This document shows, piece after piece, positions 8,580 to 17,326 of a DNA stretch of 64,000 bases. The stretch lies in the NCBI RefSeq assembly GCF_001006305.1, contig NZ_LBHJ01000003.1, positions 310,001 to 374,000 on the forward strand, written 5' to 3'. The translations under genes and the position numbers were made by a program. Numbering within the stretch: the stretch's first letter is position 1; each line of letters begins with the position of its first letter. The notes beneath the pieces were generated by a model. It was not told the origin of the DNA. It saw only the letters and a program-made list of their open reading frames with translations, and did no database searches. Origin of the DNA: Silvibacterium bohemicum. GTDB taxonomy: Bacteria; Acidobacteriota; Terriglobia; Terriglobales; Acidobacteriaceae.

Positions 8580-9550
8580 GGAAGTGTGACCTCCACAGGC
8601 TGGCCGGGATGCAAGTCAACTGCTTCCTGGACGGATGGTCTCGCAATCACCATAAACACGAGCTTCGACCGGCTTTCGTTGCTATAGATGACGGGAGGGG
8701 TGTACTCGTTTTGAGGCGAGATGAAGTTGATTGTCGCGCGAATGTTGGCGGAACAACCGTCGCAGTTCACACGAATGCTTTGTCCCACACGCAGCTTCCC
8801 CATAACCGGTTCGGGCACAAAGAAACGAATCTCCATATCTTCGGGTGGCAGAAGTTCGACAACAGGATTTCCAGCTGCGACCCACTCGCCCTCGCGATAC
8901 AGCGTGTCGAATACCAATCCTCGCCGCGGGGAGGCGATTGATTTTTGTTGCAGCTTCCACAAGGTATCCGCCAGAGAAGCACGATCGGCTGCAACCTGGC
9001 CCTGCTGCGCTTTGATCTGCTGCGCGCGCGCAGGAAGCGCGTCCACAGCGAGAGAGGCTTCCAGTTCTCGCACCTTCGCCGCGCTCGATTTCGCTGTAGC
9101 CTGCGCATTGATGAGGTCCGTTTGCGGGATGCCTCCGGCATGATACTGAGCCTGATCGCTCGCCAGAATTTGGTCAGCCTGTCTCTTTGCAGCGATCGCC
9201 TGTGCGAGCTGCGCCCGAGTGACATCGACCTCCGCAGGTCGCTTTCCTGTTTGCAGGTCCGTCAGCCGGGCTTGAGAGGCCCGCAGCTGATGTTCAGCCT
9301 CGCGCATCTCAGCCGCTTCAGGGTTCTTATCGAGTTCAAACAGCGGATGCCCCGCTTCGACCGTCTGGCCGCGCGTGACCGAAAGATGGTCGAGCCTGCC
9401 GCCCTCGGGCGAAGCAACGTAGACGAATCTTCCCTCGATATAGCCCTGATAACTCTTCACGTGCCCGCGCGAACACCCGGCTACGACCAATGCAGCTGCA
9501 GCAACGAGGCCAAGCCTTGTGGAGCTTCCAAGTGTCCAGCGAACGTGCAT
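8576..9550 (-). CDS. HlyD-family periplasmic adaptor (predicted lipoprotein)
   Basis: A 324-residue membrane-fusion protein with a lipobox (VVAGC, Cys about 26), a split biotinyl-lipoyl domain (GRFVYVASPEGGRLDHLSV with its partner half SIASPRRGLVFDTLY), a long helical hairpin at residues about 75-185 and a C-terminal beta-barrel. It resembles YbhG and links the inner-membrane ABC unit to the outer-membrane channel. The C-terminal four bases overlap the ATPase start. Confidence 0.92.
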   Translation of the reverse strand: MHVRWTLGSSTRLGLVAAAALVVAGCSRGHVKSYQGYIEGRFVYVASPEGGRLDHLSVTRGQTVEAGHPLFELDKNPEAAEMREAEHQLRASQARLTDLQTGKRPAEVDVTRAQLAQAIAAKRQADQILASDQAQYHAGGIPQTDLINAQATAKSSAAKVRELEASLAVDALPARAQQIKAQQGQVAADRASLADTLWKLQQKSIASPRRGLVFDTLYREGEWVAAGNPVVELLPPEDMEIRFFVPEPVMGKLRVGQSIRVNCDGCSANIRATINFISPQNEYTPPVIYSNESRSKLVFMVIARPSVQEAVDLHPGQPVEVTLP

Positions 9551-9562
9551 GGTCTCCTCCGT

Positions 9563-10246
9563 CTATTTGTTTTTGTTACCGCGTGTCTTGCGTGATCGAG
9601 CGGGCGACGGCGGTCTCAGACCATCGAGCAGCAGGCCCGTAATATGGCGGCTCATTGAATCCGCAGCCGGTGCTTTGCGCGCAAAGACCTGTGCAGAGAA
9701 ACTCAAGGTGGCCATGTGCAGCATCACGAGCCCGATAACAGAAAAGCCAATCAGACCGGAGTCGAGATTCGGATTGACCGTCTTGCTGGCCTGACCACGC
9801 GCTACGGCCTCGCCGAGGATCTTTACCTTCTCAAATGGCAGATGACGTAACATCCTGGTTCGCAGAAGGCCGCCCTCGTTCAATACCTCTCTCATCCAGG
9901 TCGATGGGACCCAGGGCATCTGTTCGATGCCCGCGAGCATGCGCTCCACGACTCCGAGAATTAATTCTTTAGGATCCGCGCCGACTTCGACTGGCGTCCA
10001 CACCGAAGCAATAAGAGGAGCAAGTCGCTCCTCGACGACGACGTCCAGCAGTTGCTCGCGGTTCGTAAAATAGTAGTGCAGCATGGCAGGCGTAAGCCCA
10101 GCTCGCTTGGCGATCATGGCAAACGTTGTCGCTGCAACGCCATGCTCGGCAAACAACTCCGTCGCTGCCGCCAACAGCAGGTCACGTGCATCGCGGTCGA
10201 GACTCGCTGCCGGACGGCCAGGATTTCCGAGCGACTTTTTGGACAT
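9563..10246 (-). CDS. TetR-family repressor of the efflux operon
   Basis: A 227-residue regulator with an N-terminal TetR HTH (residues about 22-70: LLLAAATELFAEHG, then TPAMLHYYFTNREQLL) and a C-terminal ligand-binding domain rich in hydrophobic helices. It is the first gene of the tetR-hlyD-ATPase-permease-nodT operon, separated from hlyD by 12 bases, an arrangement like cecR-ybhGFSR of enteric bacteria. It most likely represses this operon and is released by a pump substrate. A near-perfect palindrome 18 bases upstream (10264-10283) is a good operator candidate. The basic C-terminal tail is probably disordered. Confidence 0.9.
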   Translation of the reverse strand: MSKKSLGNPGRPAASLDRDARDLLLAAATELFAEHGVAATTFAMIAKRAGLTPAMLHYYFTNREQLLDVVVEERLAPLIASVWTPVEVGADPKELILGVVERMLAGIEQMPWVPSTWMREVLNEGGLLRTRMLRHLPFEKVKILGEAVARGQASKTVNPNLDSGLIGFSVIGLVMLHMATLSFSAQVFARKAPAADSMSRHITGLLLDGLRPPSPARSRKTRGNKNK

Positions 10247-10263
10247 CAGTCTTCATCCTTAAA

Positions 10264-10283
10264 TTAACTAATGCAGTAATTAA
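10264..10283. promoter_or_regulatory. Probable TetR operator
   Basis: An AT-rich 20-bp imperfect palindrome beginning TTAACTAATG and ending CAGTAATTAA, pairing at 8 of 10 positions. It lies 18 bases 5' of the TetR start, where it would overlap the operon promoter or leader. Confidence 0.5.
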
Positions 10284-10391
10284 ATATAGGATGCCTCTTA
10301 CTGTCAAGGAGATGCGTGCGACGAGAGGGTGTCGCACACACGACGTGCCGCACCGATATTCTCCGCAGACGGACCTATCACGCTGACAAGA

Positions 10392-10640
10392 TCACTCGGG
10401 CCCAGATGTTGCCATCAACTTCGCGTCCGTGAAGAGTCCCTTGGCGCACAGTTGCTTGAGTCGCGGATCGCGATCCGTTCCAATATATTCGCCCAGAACA
10501 TCCAGCAGCACTTTCACTTCGGGAGTAAGCCGCGCCGAACCCGAGAAGAGTGCGCACAGCGTGATCGGCTCGGAGCTCCAGAGCGGCAATACAGGCTTCA
10601 GTCGACGGTGCAGGCCAGGTCTCGTTCGAGGTCGTCCATA
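10392..10640 (-). pseudogene. C-terminal remnant of a LysR-family regulator
   Basis: The translated minus strand reads PLWSSEPITLCALFSG, then ARLTPEVKVLLDVLGEYIGT and a short tail to a stop at 10392. This matches the last ~60 residues of LysR effector-binding domains. In the same frame the reading stays open upstream to about 10640, but no DNA-binding domain or start follows. I therefore call a truncated gene. The rest of 10284-10896 holds nothing I recognise. Confidence 0.5.
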
Positions 10641-10896
10641 AGAGTTAAGATCGGAGCATGATATCGCAGCAGCGACTTTTCCCTACAGCCCGCAATGCCG
10701 GAATCCCGAGCCTACAAGCATTATCGCGAGCGCGCTAAGCGCCAGGTGATGCCTGCCGGCAGGGATTAGGACCGACGCGCTTGTGTTGATTTGAAGACGC
10801 CAACCAGAACGGTTCATTAAGACTCTCAACGAGGGAACAAACGGGGGAGTTGATTCCGGCTACCCTTTAGAAAAATAAACAGGGAAGCAGGGAACC

Positions 10897-11089
10897 ATGC
10901 GGCAACTTACGTGCGCTGCAGAAGAGCTTGCCTGTACTGAGCAAAATGGCTCAGTTTTCTCATGCAGGCGAGCGGATACTGCTAGGAAATCGGAAGCAAC
11001 ACTTCCATTGTCACCGCGTGGGACACTCGTGCTCCGCTTGTATGCTGCGGAATCCATCCTCGAACCAGCGAACATCGGAGTGCCTGAGG
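10897..11089 (+). promoter_or_regulatory. Structured 5' leader of the magnesium ATPase gene
   Basis: Just upstream of the ATPase lies a two-tier stem. The inner stem ACTGAGC/GCTCAGT (10936-10955, loop AAAATG) is followed by TTTTCTC and looks like an intrinsic terminator. The outer arms GCTTGCCTG (10926-10934) and CAGGCGAGC (10965-10973) enclose both stem and T-run. An open frame from an ATG at 10897, preceded by GGGAACC, runs through the hairpin and ends at 11133, inside the ATPase gene. Magnesium transporters are often controlled by leader attenuation, so this may be such a leader. It does not match the M-box pattern that I know. Confidence 0.4.
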
Positions 11090-13783
11090 ATGAAACCGGC
11101 CGACATCACAGACGCTGCGTTGGCTTTGGCTAAAGACAGTAGCCCTAAGGCCGCTGGCACTCCGGCGGCTCTTCCGCCCCCGGGTAAGTCTCCGCCTGTG
11201 CCAAAAGCGAAGGACCATAACATCCGGGTGTCCTCGGCTGTCATCGATGCAGCAGGGAAGGACGGCGATGAGCTGCTTCGTTCTCTGCGCACCACCCGCG
11301 AAGGTCTGACACAGGCAGAGGCCGAGGACCGGGCGCGGAAGACGGGGCCGAATGTAGTCGCGCAGGAGCGAAGGCGCGGCTGGTTTCTCCGCCTACTGGT
11401 CATCCTCCGCAATCCTCTGGTGATCCTGCTCGCTGCACTTTCCTCGATTTCCTTTGCCACCGGCGATCCCCGCGCCGGTAGCGTCATGGCCGGAATGGTG
11501 GTTCTCAGCGCAGCGTTGCGCTTCTTCCAGGAGGCGCGCGCCGACTCAGCTGCGGCCAAGCTGAAGGCCATGATCCACGTGACAGCTACCGTGGTTCGCG
11601 ATGGAAACGCCCGCGAGCTTCCCCTATGCGACCTGGTTCCTGGAGACATCATTCATCTATCTGCCGGCGACATGATTCCGGGCGATGTGCGGGTGCTTTC
11701 CGCAAAGGACCTATTCGTTAGCCAGGGAACGCTGACGGGAGAGTCGCTTCCCGTGGAGAAATTCCACGATGCCGATCCCAAACCGGCGAACTCGCCGACG
11801 GAACTCAAAAACACCTGCTTCATGGGCACGAGCGTTGAAAGCGGGACGGCGACCGCAGTCGTGGTCGCCACGGGAGTCAACACCTACCTCGGGAGCATGG
11901 CCGACTCGATTACCGGGGACGCGCCGCCGACCAGTTTTGACAAGGGTATTAACGGCTTCACCCGGCTCATGATCCAGCTCATGGCCGTCATGGTGCCTCT
12001 TGTCTTCCTTATCAACGGATTCACCAAACACGATTGGAAGAGCGCCTTTTTCTTTTCACTGGCCGTGGCGGTAGGGCTTACTCCGGAGATGTTGCCTATG
12101 ATCGTCTCGGTTTGCCTCGCCAAGGGCGCGATTGCCATGAGCCGCAAGAAGGTGATTGTCAAGCGCCTCAATTCCATCCAGAACTTCGGTGCCATGGACT
12201 TGCTGTGCACCGATAAGACCGGCACGCTCACCGAGGACCGGGTGGTGCTGCAGCGCCACTGCAATGTCGCCGGACGCGAGACAGATGAGGTACTGCTCGA
12301 CGGATACCTTATTAGCCATTTTCAGACGGGGCTCAAGAACCTGCTCGACACGGCCATCCTGCACAGTTCGGACTTTCATGAGCAATCCCTGGTCGAGAAA
12401 TACAAGAAGCTCGATGAGATTCCTTTCGACTTTACCCGCCGCATGATGTCCGTGCTCGTCGAAAATCCCGAGGGCAAGGCGGTCCTGCTGACCAAGGGCG
12501 CGCCGGAGGAGATCTTCCGCCAGTGCTCCCAGTTCGAACTGGATGGGAAGCTGTCACCTATGGACGACGCCCTGATGAAAGGGCTAAGCGGCGAATATGC
12601 GAGTCTGAGCAACGACGGATTCCGGGTCCTGGCGGTCGCGATGAAGGAGCTGCCCGGAAAACAGGCTTGCTCCAGGGATGACGAACGCGATCTCGTGCTG
12701 AAGGGGTATGTTGCGTTTCTCGACCCGCCGAAACCTACCGCGGCAACCGCCATCCAGGCGCTGCACAGGCACGGGGTCGGCGTGAAAATTCTCACCGGCG
12801 ACAACGACCTGATCAGCCGTAAGGTGTGCAGAGACGTGGGACTGCTCGCCGACCCGATGCTGCTGGGCGACGATCTGGAGAAAATGTCCGACACCGAGCT
12901 TGCTGACGCCGCTGAGAAGACGACCCTCTTCGCACGCCTGTCTCCCGCGCATAAGCAGCGGATCATTCGCTGCCTGCGCGCTAAGGGCCATGTAGTCGGA
13001 TACATGGGTGACGGCATCAACGACGCTCCCGCATTGCACGTCGCGGACATCGGCATCTCGGTCGACACCGCGACCGACATCGCCAAAGAATCGGCCGACC
13101 TGATCCTGCTGGAAAAAGACCTGATGGTGCTGGAGGGCGGTGTCATCGAAGGCCGGAAGGTCTTCGCGAACATCCTAAAGTACATCCGGATGGGCGCCAG
13201 TTCCAACTTCGGAAATATGTTCAGCGTCCTGGGAGCGAGCGCCTTCCTCCCGTTCTTACCCATGACTCCGATCCAGATTCTGAGCAACAACATGCTCTAT
13301 GACTTCTCGCAGGTGCCAATTCCCACAGATTTAGTCGACGAGGACTTGGTGGCGCTGCCGAGGCCCTGGAATATCAAGGAAATTAAACGGTTCATTCTCT
13401 GCATAGGACCCATCAGCTCGATCTTCGACTACACGACCTTCTTCGTTATGCTCGATCTCTTCAAGTGCTGGGACCCGTCCCGCGCTCCGTTGTTTCAGAC
13501 TGGCTGGTTTGTCGAGTCGATCATGACCCAGACGCTGATCATCCACATTATCCGCACTAACAAGATTCCTTTCCTGCAGAGCCGTGCGAGCTGGCCGCTG
13601 TTGATCACAACCCTGTCCATCATGGCCTTCGGAGCATGGCTGCCTTATTCCCCCGTGGCGGCGTCGCTTGGCCTGGTCCATTTGCCACGGCTCTACTGGC
13701 CGATCCTGCTGGCAACGCTTTTTGCCTACTCTTGCCTGACGCAAGGGATGAAAGTCTGGCTGCTGCGAATGAAATGGATTTGA
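11090..13783 (+). CDS. mgtA: Magnesium-translocating P-type ATPase, MgtA type
   Basis: A type IIIB P-type ATPase of about 897 residues that imports Mg2+ across the inner membrane using ATP. It shows the actuator loop LTGES, the transport-site segment PEMLPMIV typical of MgtA/MgtB, the phosphorylation motif DKTGTLTED, the nucleotide-binding KGAPEEI segment and the hinge GDGINDAPAL. About ten transmembrane segments are visible. I chose the ATG at 11090 because it has GGAG nine bases upstream and the preceding 54 codons look unlike protein; the first ~50 residues from this start are Pro/Ala-rich. Expression is probably controlled through the leader. Confidence 0.9.
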   Translation: MKPADITDAALALAKDSSPKAAGTPAALPPPGKSPPVPKAKDHNIRVSSAVIDAAGKDGDELLRSLRTTREGLTQAEAEDRARKTGPNVVAQERRRGWFLRLLVILRNPLVILLAALSSISFATGDPRAGSVMAGMVVLSAALRFFQEARADSAAAKLKAMIHVTATVVRDGNARELPLCDLVPGDIIHLSAGDMIPGDVRVLSAKDLFVSQGTLTGESLPVEKFHDADPKPANSPTELKNTCFMGTSVESGTATAVVVATGVNTYLGSMADSITGDAPPTSFDKGINGFTRLMIQLMAVMVPLVFLINGFTKHDWKSAFFFSLAVAVGLTPEMLPMIVSVCLAKGAIAMSRKKVIVKRLNSIQNFGAMDLLCTDKTGTLTEDRVVLQRHCNVAGRETDEVLLDGYLISHFQTGLKNLLDTAILHSSDFHEQSLVEKYKKLDEIPFDFTRRMMSVLVENPEGKAVLLTKGAPEEIFRQCSQFELDGKLSPMDDALMKGLSGEYASLSNDGFRVLAVAMKELPGKQACSRDDERDLVLKGYVAFLDPPKPTAATAIQALHRHGVGVKILTGDNDLISRKVCRDVGLLADPMLLGDDLEKMSDTELADAAEKTTLFARLSPAHKQRIIRCLRAKGHVVGYMGDGINDAPALHVADIGISVDTATDIAKESADLILLEKDLMVLEGGVIEGRKVFANILKYIRMGASSNFGNMFSVLGASAFLPFLPMTPIQILSNNMLYDFSQVPIPTDLVDEDLVALPRPWNIKEIKRFILCIGPISSIFDYTTFFVMLDLFKCWDPSRAPLFQTGWFVESIMTQTLIIHIIRTNKIPFLQSRASWPLLITTLSIMAFGAWLPYSPVAASLGLVHLPRLYWPILLATLFAYSCLTQGMKVWLLRMKWI

Positions 13784-13894
13784 ACGGAGTGCTGATGCAT
13801 CCGGCAGCGAGTCACCCAAAGCCCGCAACGTTCAATACGAGCAAAGGCCATTGCCTGGCGCCGCACAGCGCCGTCAATGGGTCTTAGCTTCTCT

Positions 13895-14416
13895 TCACTG
13901 GGCTTTGGCCTTCTCCAGATCTTTCGCACCGGCAAGATGCTTCTCGAGAACGGGCAAAGCCGCCCCCGCATAGGATTTCAGAGCCGGATTCTGCGCATCT
14001 GTCGCTTCCTTCTTGTAAACAACGATCGCTTTGGTGTGTCCGGCAATCATCTCCCGGATATAACGGCGATCAAAGGCTACGCCCTTCAGCTTCTGGAAGG
14101 GGTCAATTATCGTTCGATTGTGCTCGGTGTCGATCGCGTTTGGCACGTTCAGGCTGGCATGGTGCGCCGCGTCGTACAGCTAGTGGAAGTCGTTGGTGTG
14201 ATCGGTGACCAGCGACTGAGCGTAATCTTTTACCGATTGCGAGGAAGCCGCGGTTTGCGCCAACTGTCCAAGATTGGCCTCCGCCATGTCGGTTTGTGCG
14301 GCGAAATCGACAAAGCGCTGGTCAGTCATAGCCGATCTTTCAGCGGTTGTTTTTTGAGCCAACGCAGGAATCGAACACAGAGCGATGCAGCAAACGGCGG
14401 AAAGCATAGGTTTCAT
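13895..14416 (-). pseudogene. DUF4142 secreted protein gene interrupted by an in-frame TAG
   Basis: From the ATG at 14416, preceded by GGGAGG, the frame encodes a signal peptide (MKPMLSAVCCIALCSIPALA) and the first half of a DUF4142 helical bundle (MTDQRFVDFAAQTDMAEANL.. up to VTDHTNDFH). An amber codon at 14180-14182 then occurs, after which the same frame continues with the rest of the domain (PFQKLKGVAFDRRYIREMI, then LPVLEKHLAGAKDL) to 13895. No frameshift is needed. DUF4142 proteins are periplasmic ferritin-like bundles of unknown function, common in Acidobacteriota. It is probably a recent pseudogene; suppression of the amber codon, or a sequencing error, is possible. Confidence 0.75.
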
Positions 14417-14580
14417 CTGAATTTCCTCCCCGTCAAAACCAGTGAGATTCCAAATTAGGTATGAATCGATGCAACGCGCTCGCATCGTCTACCTTCCCGC
14501 AGGAGACTGGGAAGTTCCTTCCGTTGGGACGCAATGTGCGCAGTCTGACTCTTTTCGTCAAGACTGCGCGCCCGTCCGCG

Positions 14581-15255
14581 CTAGCTGCTGTATGCGTCAA
14601 GCTCATGTATCAGGCTATGTGCCGAAGCTGGGACATGGATCGTACCGTCCACAATCTGATGCCGATCCACATTGGTTCCATACAGCGCCTGATCCCCGCT
14701 TTTGTCCGCCTGCATTACAGCGCCATCCAAACTGATTCCAGCGAACACACCTTTGCTACGCGAATAGGACAGAATCTCTGCGTTCAGCTTTAGATCCGTA
14801 GCGGCGGTGGCGTCCCGTCCTACCGGACCTGCCGCTACTGTAGCGTCGCCACCCAGTTTGAACTTGTCGCTCAGAAGGCTATGCAAGGCGTGGTCATTCA
14901 TAAAGAGCATGATGATATCCGTTGAAGAGCCGCCAATTTGGAAGCCTATGCTTCCCTCGTCGATGGCGACAAACATCGGGGCGCTCCATCCGTGCGCTGT
15001 GCGGCAGGTTGCCACTCCGCGACCATAGCTGCCACCGAAGATGAAGGCCAGCTTCTTGTCTCCTGGGATAATGGCAACGCACTTCGCCTTGTTCAGCAGA
15101 TCATGCGGAATGCCCTTATCAGGCGTATCCATAATCTCTTTGAAGACCTGTGCAGCTTTTTGGGTGCGGGCGACGTCGTCGTCACGGTCGGAGGCGACCG
15201 CGACTTGGGTTACCACCAGAACAAGTGCTGAGAAGATCAGAAGACGCTTCAACAT
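14581..15255 (-). CDS. SYLF/YSC84-domain lipid-binding protein
   Basis: A secreted protein of 224 residues: signal peptide MLKRLLIFSALVLVVTQVAVA, then the SYLF domain with its characteristic stretches CVAIIPGDKKLAFIFGG, YGRGVATCR, GFQIGGSSTDIIMLFMN and GPVGRDATAATD. SYLF domains bind phosphoinositides in eukaryotes; bacterial members are periplasmic or cell-surface proteins of unknown role. I chose the start at 15255 because of a GAGGG ribosome-binding site and the signal peptide. The gene is probably linked to envelope stress, given neighbours DUF4142, DUF3309 and AI-2E. Confidence 0.88.
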   Translation of the reverse strand: MLKRLLIFSALVLVVTQVAVASDRDDDVARTQKAAQVFKEIMDTPDKGIPHDLLNKAKCVAIIPGDKKLAFIFGGSYGRGVATCRTAHGWSAPMFVAIDEGSIGFQIGGSSTDIIMLFMNDHALHSLLSDKFKLGGDATVAAGPVGRDATAATDLKLNAEILSYSRSKGVFAGISLDGAVMQADKSGDQALYGTNVDRHQIVDGTIHVPASAHSLIHELDAYSS

Positions 15256-15694
15256 ATCGTTACCCTCTTCGCTGTAGAGCAAGATTTAGGAGACTGCCCA
15301 TTCATGGCGCTTCCCCAACCAGTGGTTGAATCAGAAATGACCTGATCCGTACGTCACGCACGTGAGCGCGACCTGGAAGGATTATCGAGAAGTAGGTCAG
15401 CCATGTTGCTATCTTCCAGAACGACGCCCATTTCAACTGAATGCTAAACGGCAACCTCGTGAGCGTACTGTACAAAATTGACCAGATTCCGCGTTCGAAT
15501 CTCATCGAAAAACCACAATCAACCTCCGAATCTCGTAACGTGACGCGAGCGAATCGTTCTGATTGCCTCCGCATTCTTCGCGATTTGGTCTTACCCTTCC
15601 AGGCCATCCACCGACCATGAGCAAAACAGAACAGATAATGAATTCTGCAGGTGCGATGCTCCTTTATGGTGTGGACACCAATCTGCCCAGCGCT
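15256..15694. other. Non-coding gap
   Basis: About 440 bases with no recognisable gene. A 100-codon open frame on the minus strand (15302-15607) has no family-like pattern, no signal peptide and no good ribosome-binding site. Confidence 0.45.
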
Positions 15695-15725
15695 GAACAG
15701 TGAAGTCGCCTTGTCTTCACTGTTC
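15695..15725 (+). promoter_or_regulatory. Hairpin abutting the DUF3309 ribosome-binding site
   Basis: Perfect 11-bp inverted repeat: GAACAGTGAAG (15695-15705) and CTTCACTGTTC (15715-15725) with a 9-base loop. The Shine-Dalgarno GGGAGG begins at the next base, so in mRNA the stem would stack directly on the ribosome-binding site. It may stabilise the transcript or tune translation, or be a palindromic protein-binding site. Confidence 0.5.
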
Positions 15726-15736
15726 GGGAGGACAAT

Positions 15737-15892
15737 ATGTTAGGAACTATCTTGATTGTCGTGGTTCTATTGCTCCTGGTAGGGGCATTTCCTAGATGGG
15801 GCTATAGCCGCGGCTGGGGCTACTATCCAAGCGGGGGATTAGGTTTGGTTCTCATCGTGCTCGTCGTGCTGCTTGTACTTGGCCGGATTTAG
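15737..15892 (+). CDS. DUF3309 small membrane protein
   Basis: A 51-residue protein with two hydrophobic segments (MLGTILIVVVLLLLVGA at 1-17 and LGLVLIVLVVLLVLGRI at the end) joined by an aromatic, glycine-rich turn (PRWGYSRGWGYYPSGG). This is the standard architecture and length of DUF3309. The protein probably sits in the inner membrane; function is unknown, and members are often stress-induced in soil bacteria. The start has an excellent GGGAGG ribosome-binding site immediately after a hairpin. The 285 bases that follow (15893-16177) hold no gene I can see. Confidence 0.85.
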   Translation: MLGTILIVVVLLLLVGAFPRWGYSRGWGYYPSGGLGLVLIVLVVLLVLGRI

Positions 15893-16177
15893 GGACAGCG
15901 ATTCGCTGCTAGAGTTACCCTCCAGGCCTCGGGCCGAGCTGACGGGACTGGTCAGAGGACAATCCAACCACGCCAGCTCAGTGAGTCGAGGAACCTGCGC
16001 GCACCAAGTTCAAACGAGACTGTAGGATCAACGCTGCCTGACACTCTCGAGTACCCGACGAATCGAATGCACCCGCAAGCTGCCCAACTCGGGATCTTGC
16101 GGTTGAGTACGAAATAGAGCTTAAGACCTGCGGTGATCCGTCTCAGCGTATATCAGATGGTTGTGGGCGGATGAAGC

Positions 16178-17254
16178 ATGCTTACAAAGTTTTGGGACCC
16201 AGCAACCGCGCGAATTCTTTGTACTACGCTGATCCTTGCTCTGGTCCTAGCCTTCCTATATGAAGCTCAGGAAACCCTTACACTCTTTCTTTTTGCGATC
16301 TTGTTTGCTTACCTTGTCGAGCCACTCGTTGCCCGCCTCGTTCCGCCTCTCCGTGGACGGATCAAAGCAATCGCGGCAGTTTACCTCATCCTCATTGCTG
16401 TGCTCGTGGGCCTGGGGTTTCTGGTAGGACCACGAATCGCCGCGGAAGGCAGATCGCTCGCCACAAGTCTGCCCACTCTACTAGACAGAATGGGCTCGGG
16501 CCAGTTGGTTTCCCAGATAGGGCGAAAGCAAGGCTGGAGCGAAGTTCGGCAGGTTCAGATTCAAAGCCTATTCGTAGCTCATCGACCAGACATCCTAAGA
16601 TACGCTCAGGCTTTGGGTGGGAAGCTCGCTGAGCCTGTGCAGCACATTTGGTGGCTGATCCTCATCCCCATACTTAGTCTGTTCTTTCTCAAGGACGGCT
16701 TATCGATCGCAAACGGGATAATCGATTTGGGCCGTACTCCTGAGGAGAAGAGAACGATTGGCGGCATCGTTGGCGATATCAACGTCATGCTTGGCAGCTA
16801 CATCCGTGCGCAATTGATCCTCGCATCCCTCACCGTCATGTCCTACACTCTCGCCTTAAGCGTGATGCGGGTACCCTACGCCTTCATCCTCGGACCGTTG
16901 GCCGGCCTCTTTGAATTTGTGCCCGTCGTTGGTCCAGCCCTGGCATCCGTCATGGTTTTTGTCATCGCAATTCTGACGAGCTATCCGCATCTGGTTTGGC
17001 TCTTTCTGTTCCTCGGCGCATGGCGGGTAGTGCAGGACTACGTGAATGCTCCCAGGATCATGGGCAGGTCTCTCGAAATCCCTCCCGTGGTTCAAATATT
17101 CGGCGTACTCTCGGGAGGCGAGATCGCGGGAGTCGTAGGAGCGCTGATCTCAGTCCCTGCTATTGCTACCTTAAGAATTCTTTGGCGAAGAATGACCAGC
17201 GATAGAAGTGTCGACGCCCCGGTGACGTCGCCTCCTCCTACGGACCATATGTAG
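16178..17254 (+). CDS. AI-2E family transporter (PerM-like)
   Basis: A 358-residue membrane protein with the family layout: two paired spans at the N-terminus (LILALVLAFLYEAQETL.. LFLFAILFAYLVEPLV), a soluble helical section (about 95-150), and five to six C-terminal spans including the signature GPLAGLFEFVPVVGPALA and a GxxxGxLISVPAIA-type end. Family members export autoinducer-2 or act as Na+/H+ antiporters; most are uncharacterised. It is followed closely by YihY/BrkB in the same direction, so they may be co-transcribed. Confidence 0.9.
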   Translation: MLTKFWDPATARILCTTLILALVLAFLYEAQETLTLFLFAILFAYLVEPLVARLVPPLRGRIKAIAAVYLILIAVLVGLGFLVGPRIAAEGRSLATSLPTLLDRMGSGQLVSQIGRKQGWSEVRQVQIQSLFVAHRPDILRYAQALGGKLAEPVQHIWWLILIPILSLFFLKDGLSIANGIIDLGRTPEEKRTIGGIVGDINVMLGSYIRAQLILASLTVMSYTLALSVMRVPYAFILGPLAGLFEFVPVVGPALASVMVFVIAILTSYPHLVWLFLFLGAWRVVQDYVNAPRIMGRSLEIPPVVQIFGVLSGGEIAGVVGALISVPAIATLRILWRRMTSDRSVDAPVTSPPPTDHM

Positions 17255-17326
17255 AAGTAGACGTGCACTTGCGAGCGTCTCTGCGGCTTCGGCTCGGAGC
17301 TGGATATCACACATCCAGTTCTGTGT

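Noticed and set aside
10928-11089. Extended N-terminus of the magnesium ATPase
   Set aside because: The added 54 codons lack protein-like pattern, lie in the hairpin leader, and the ATG at 11090 has a better ribosome-binding site.
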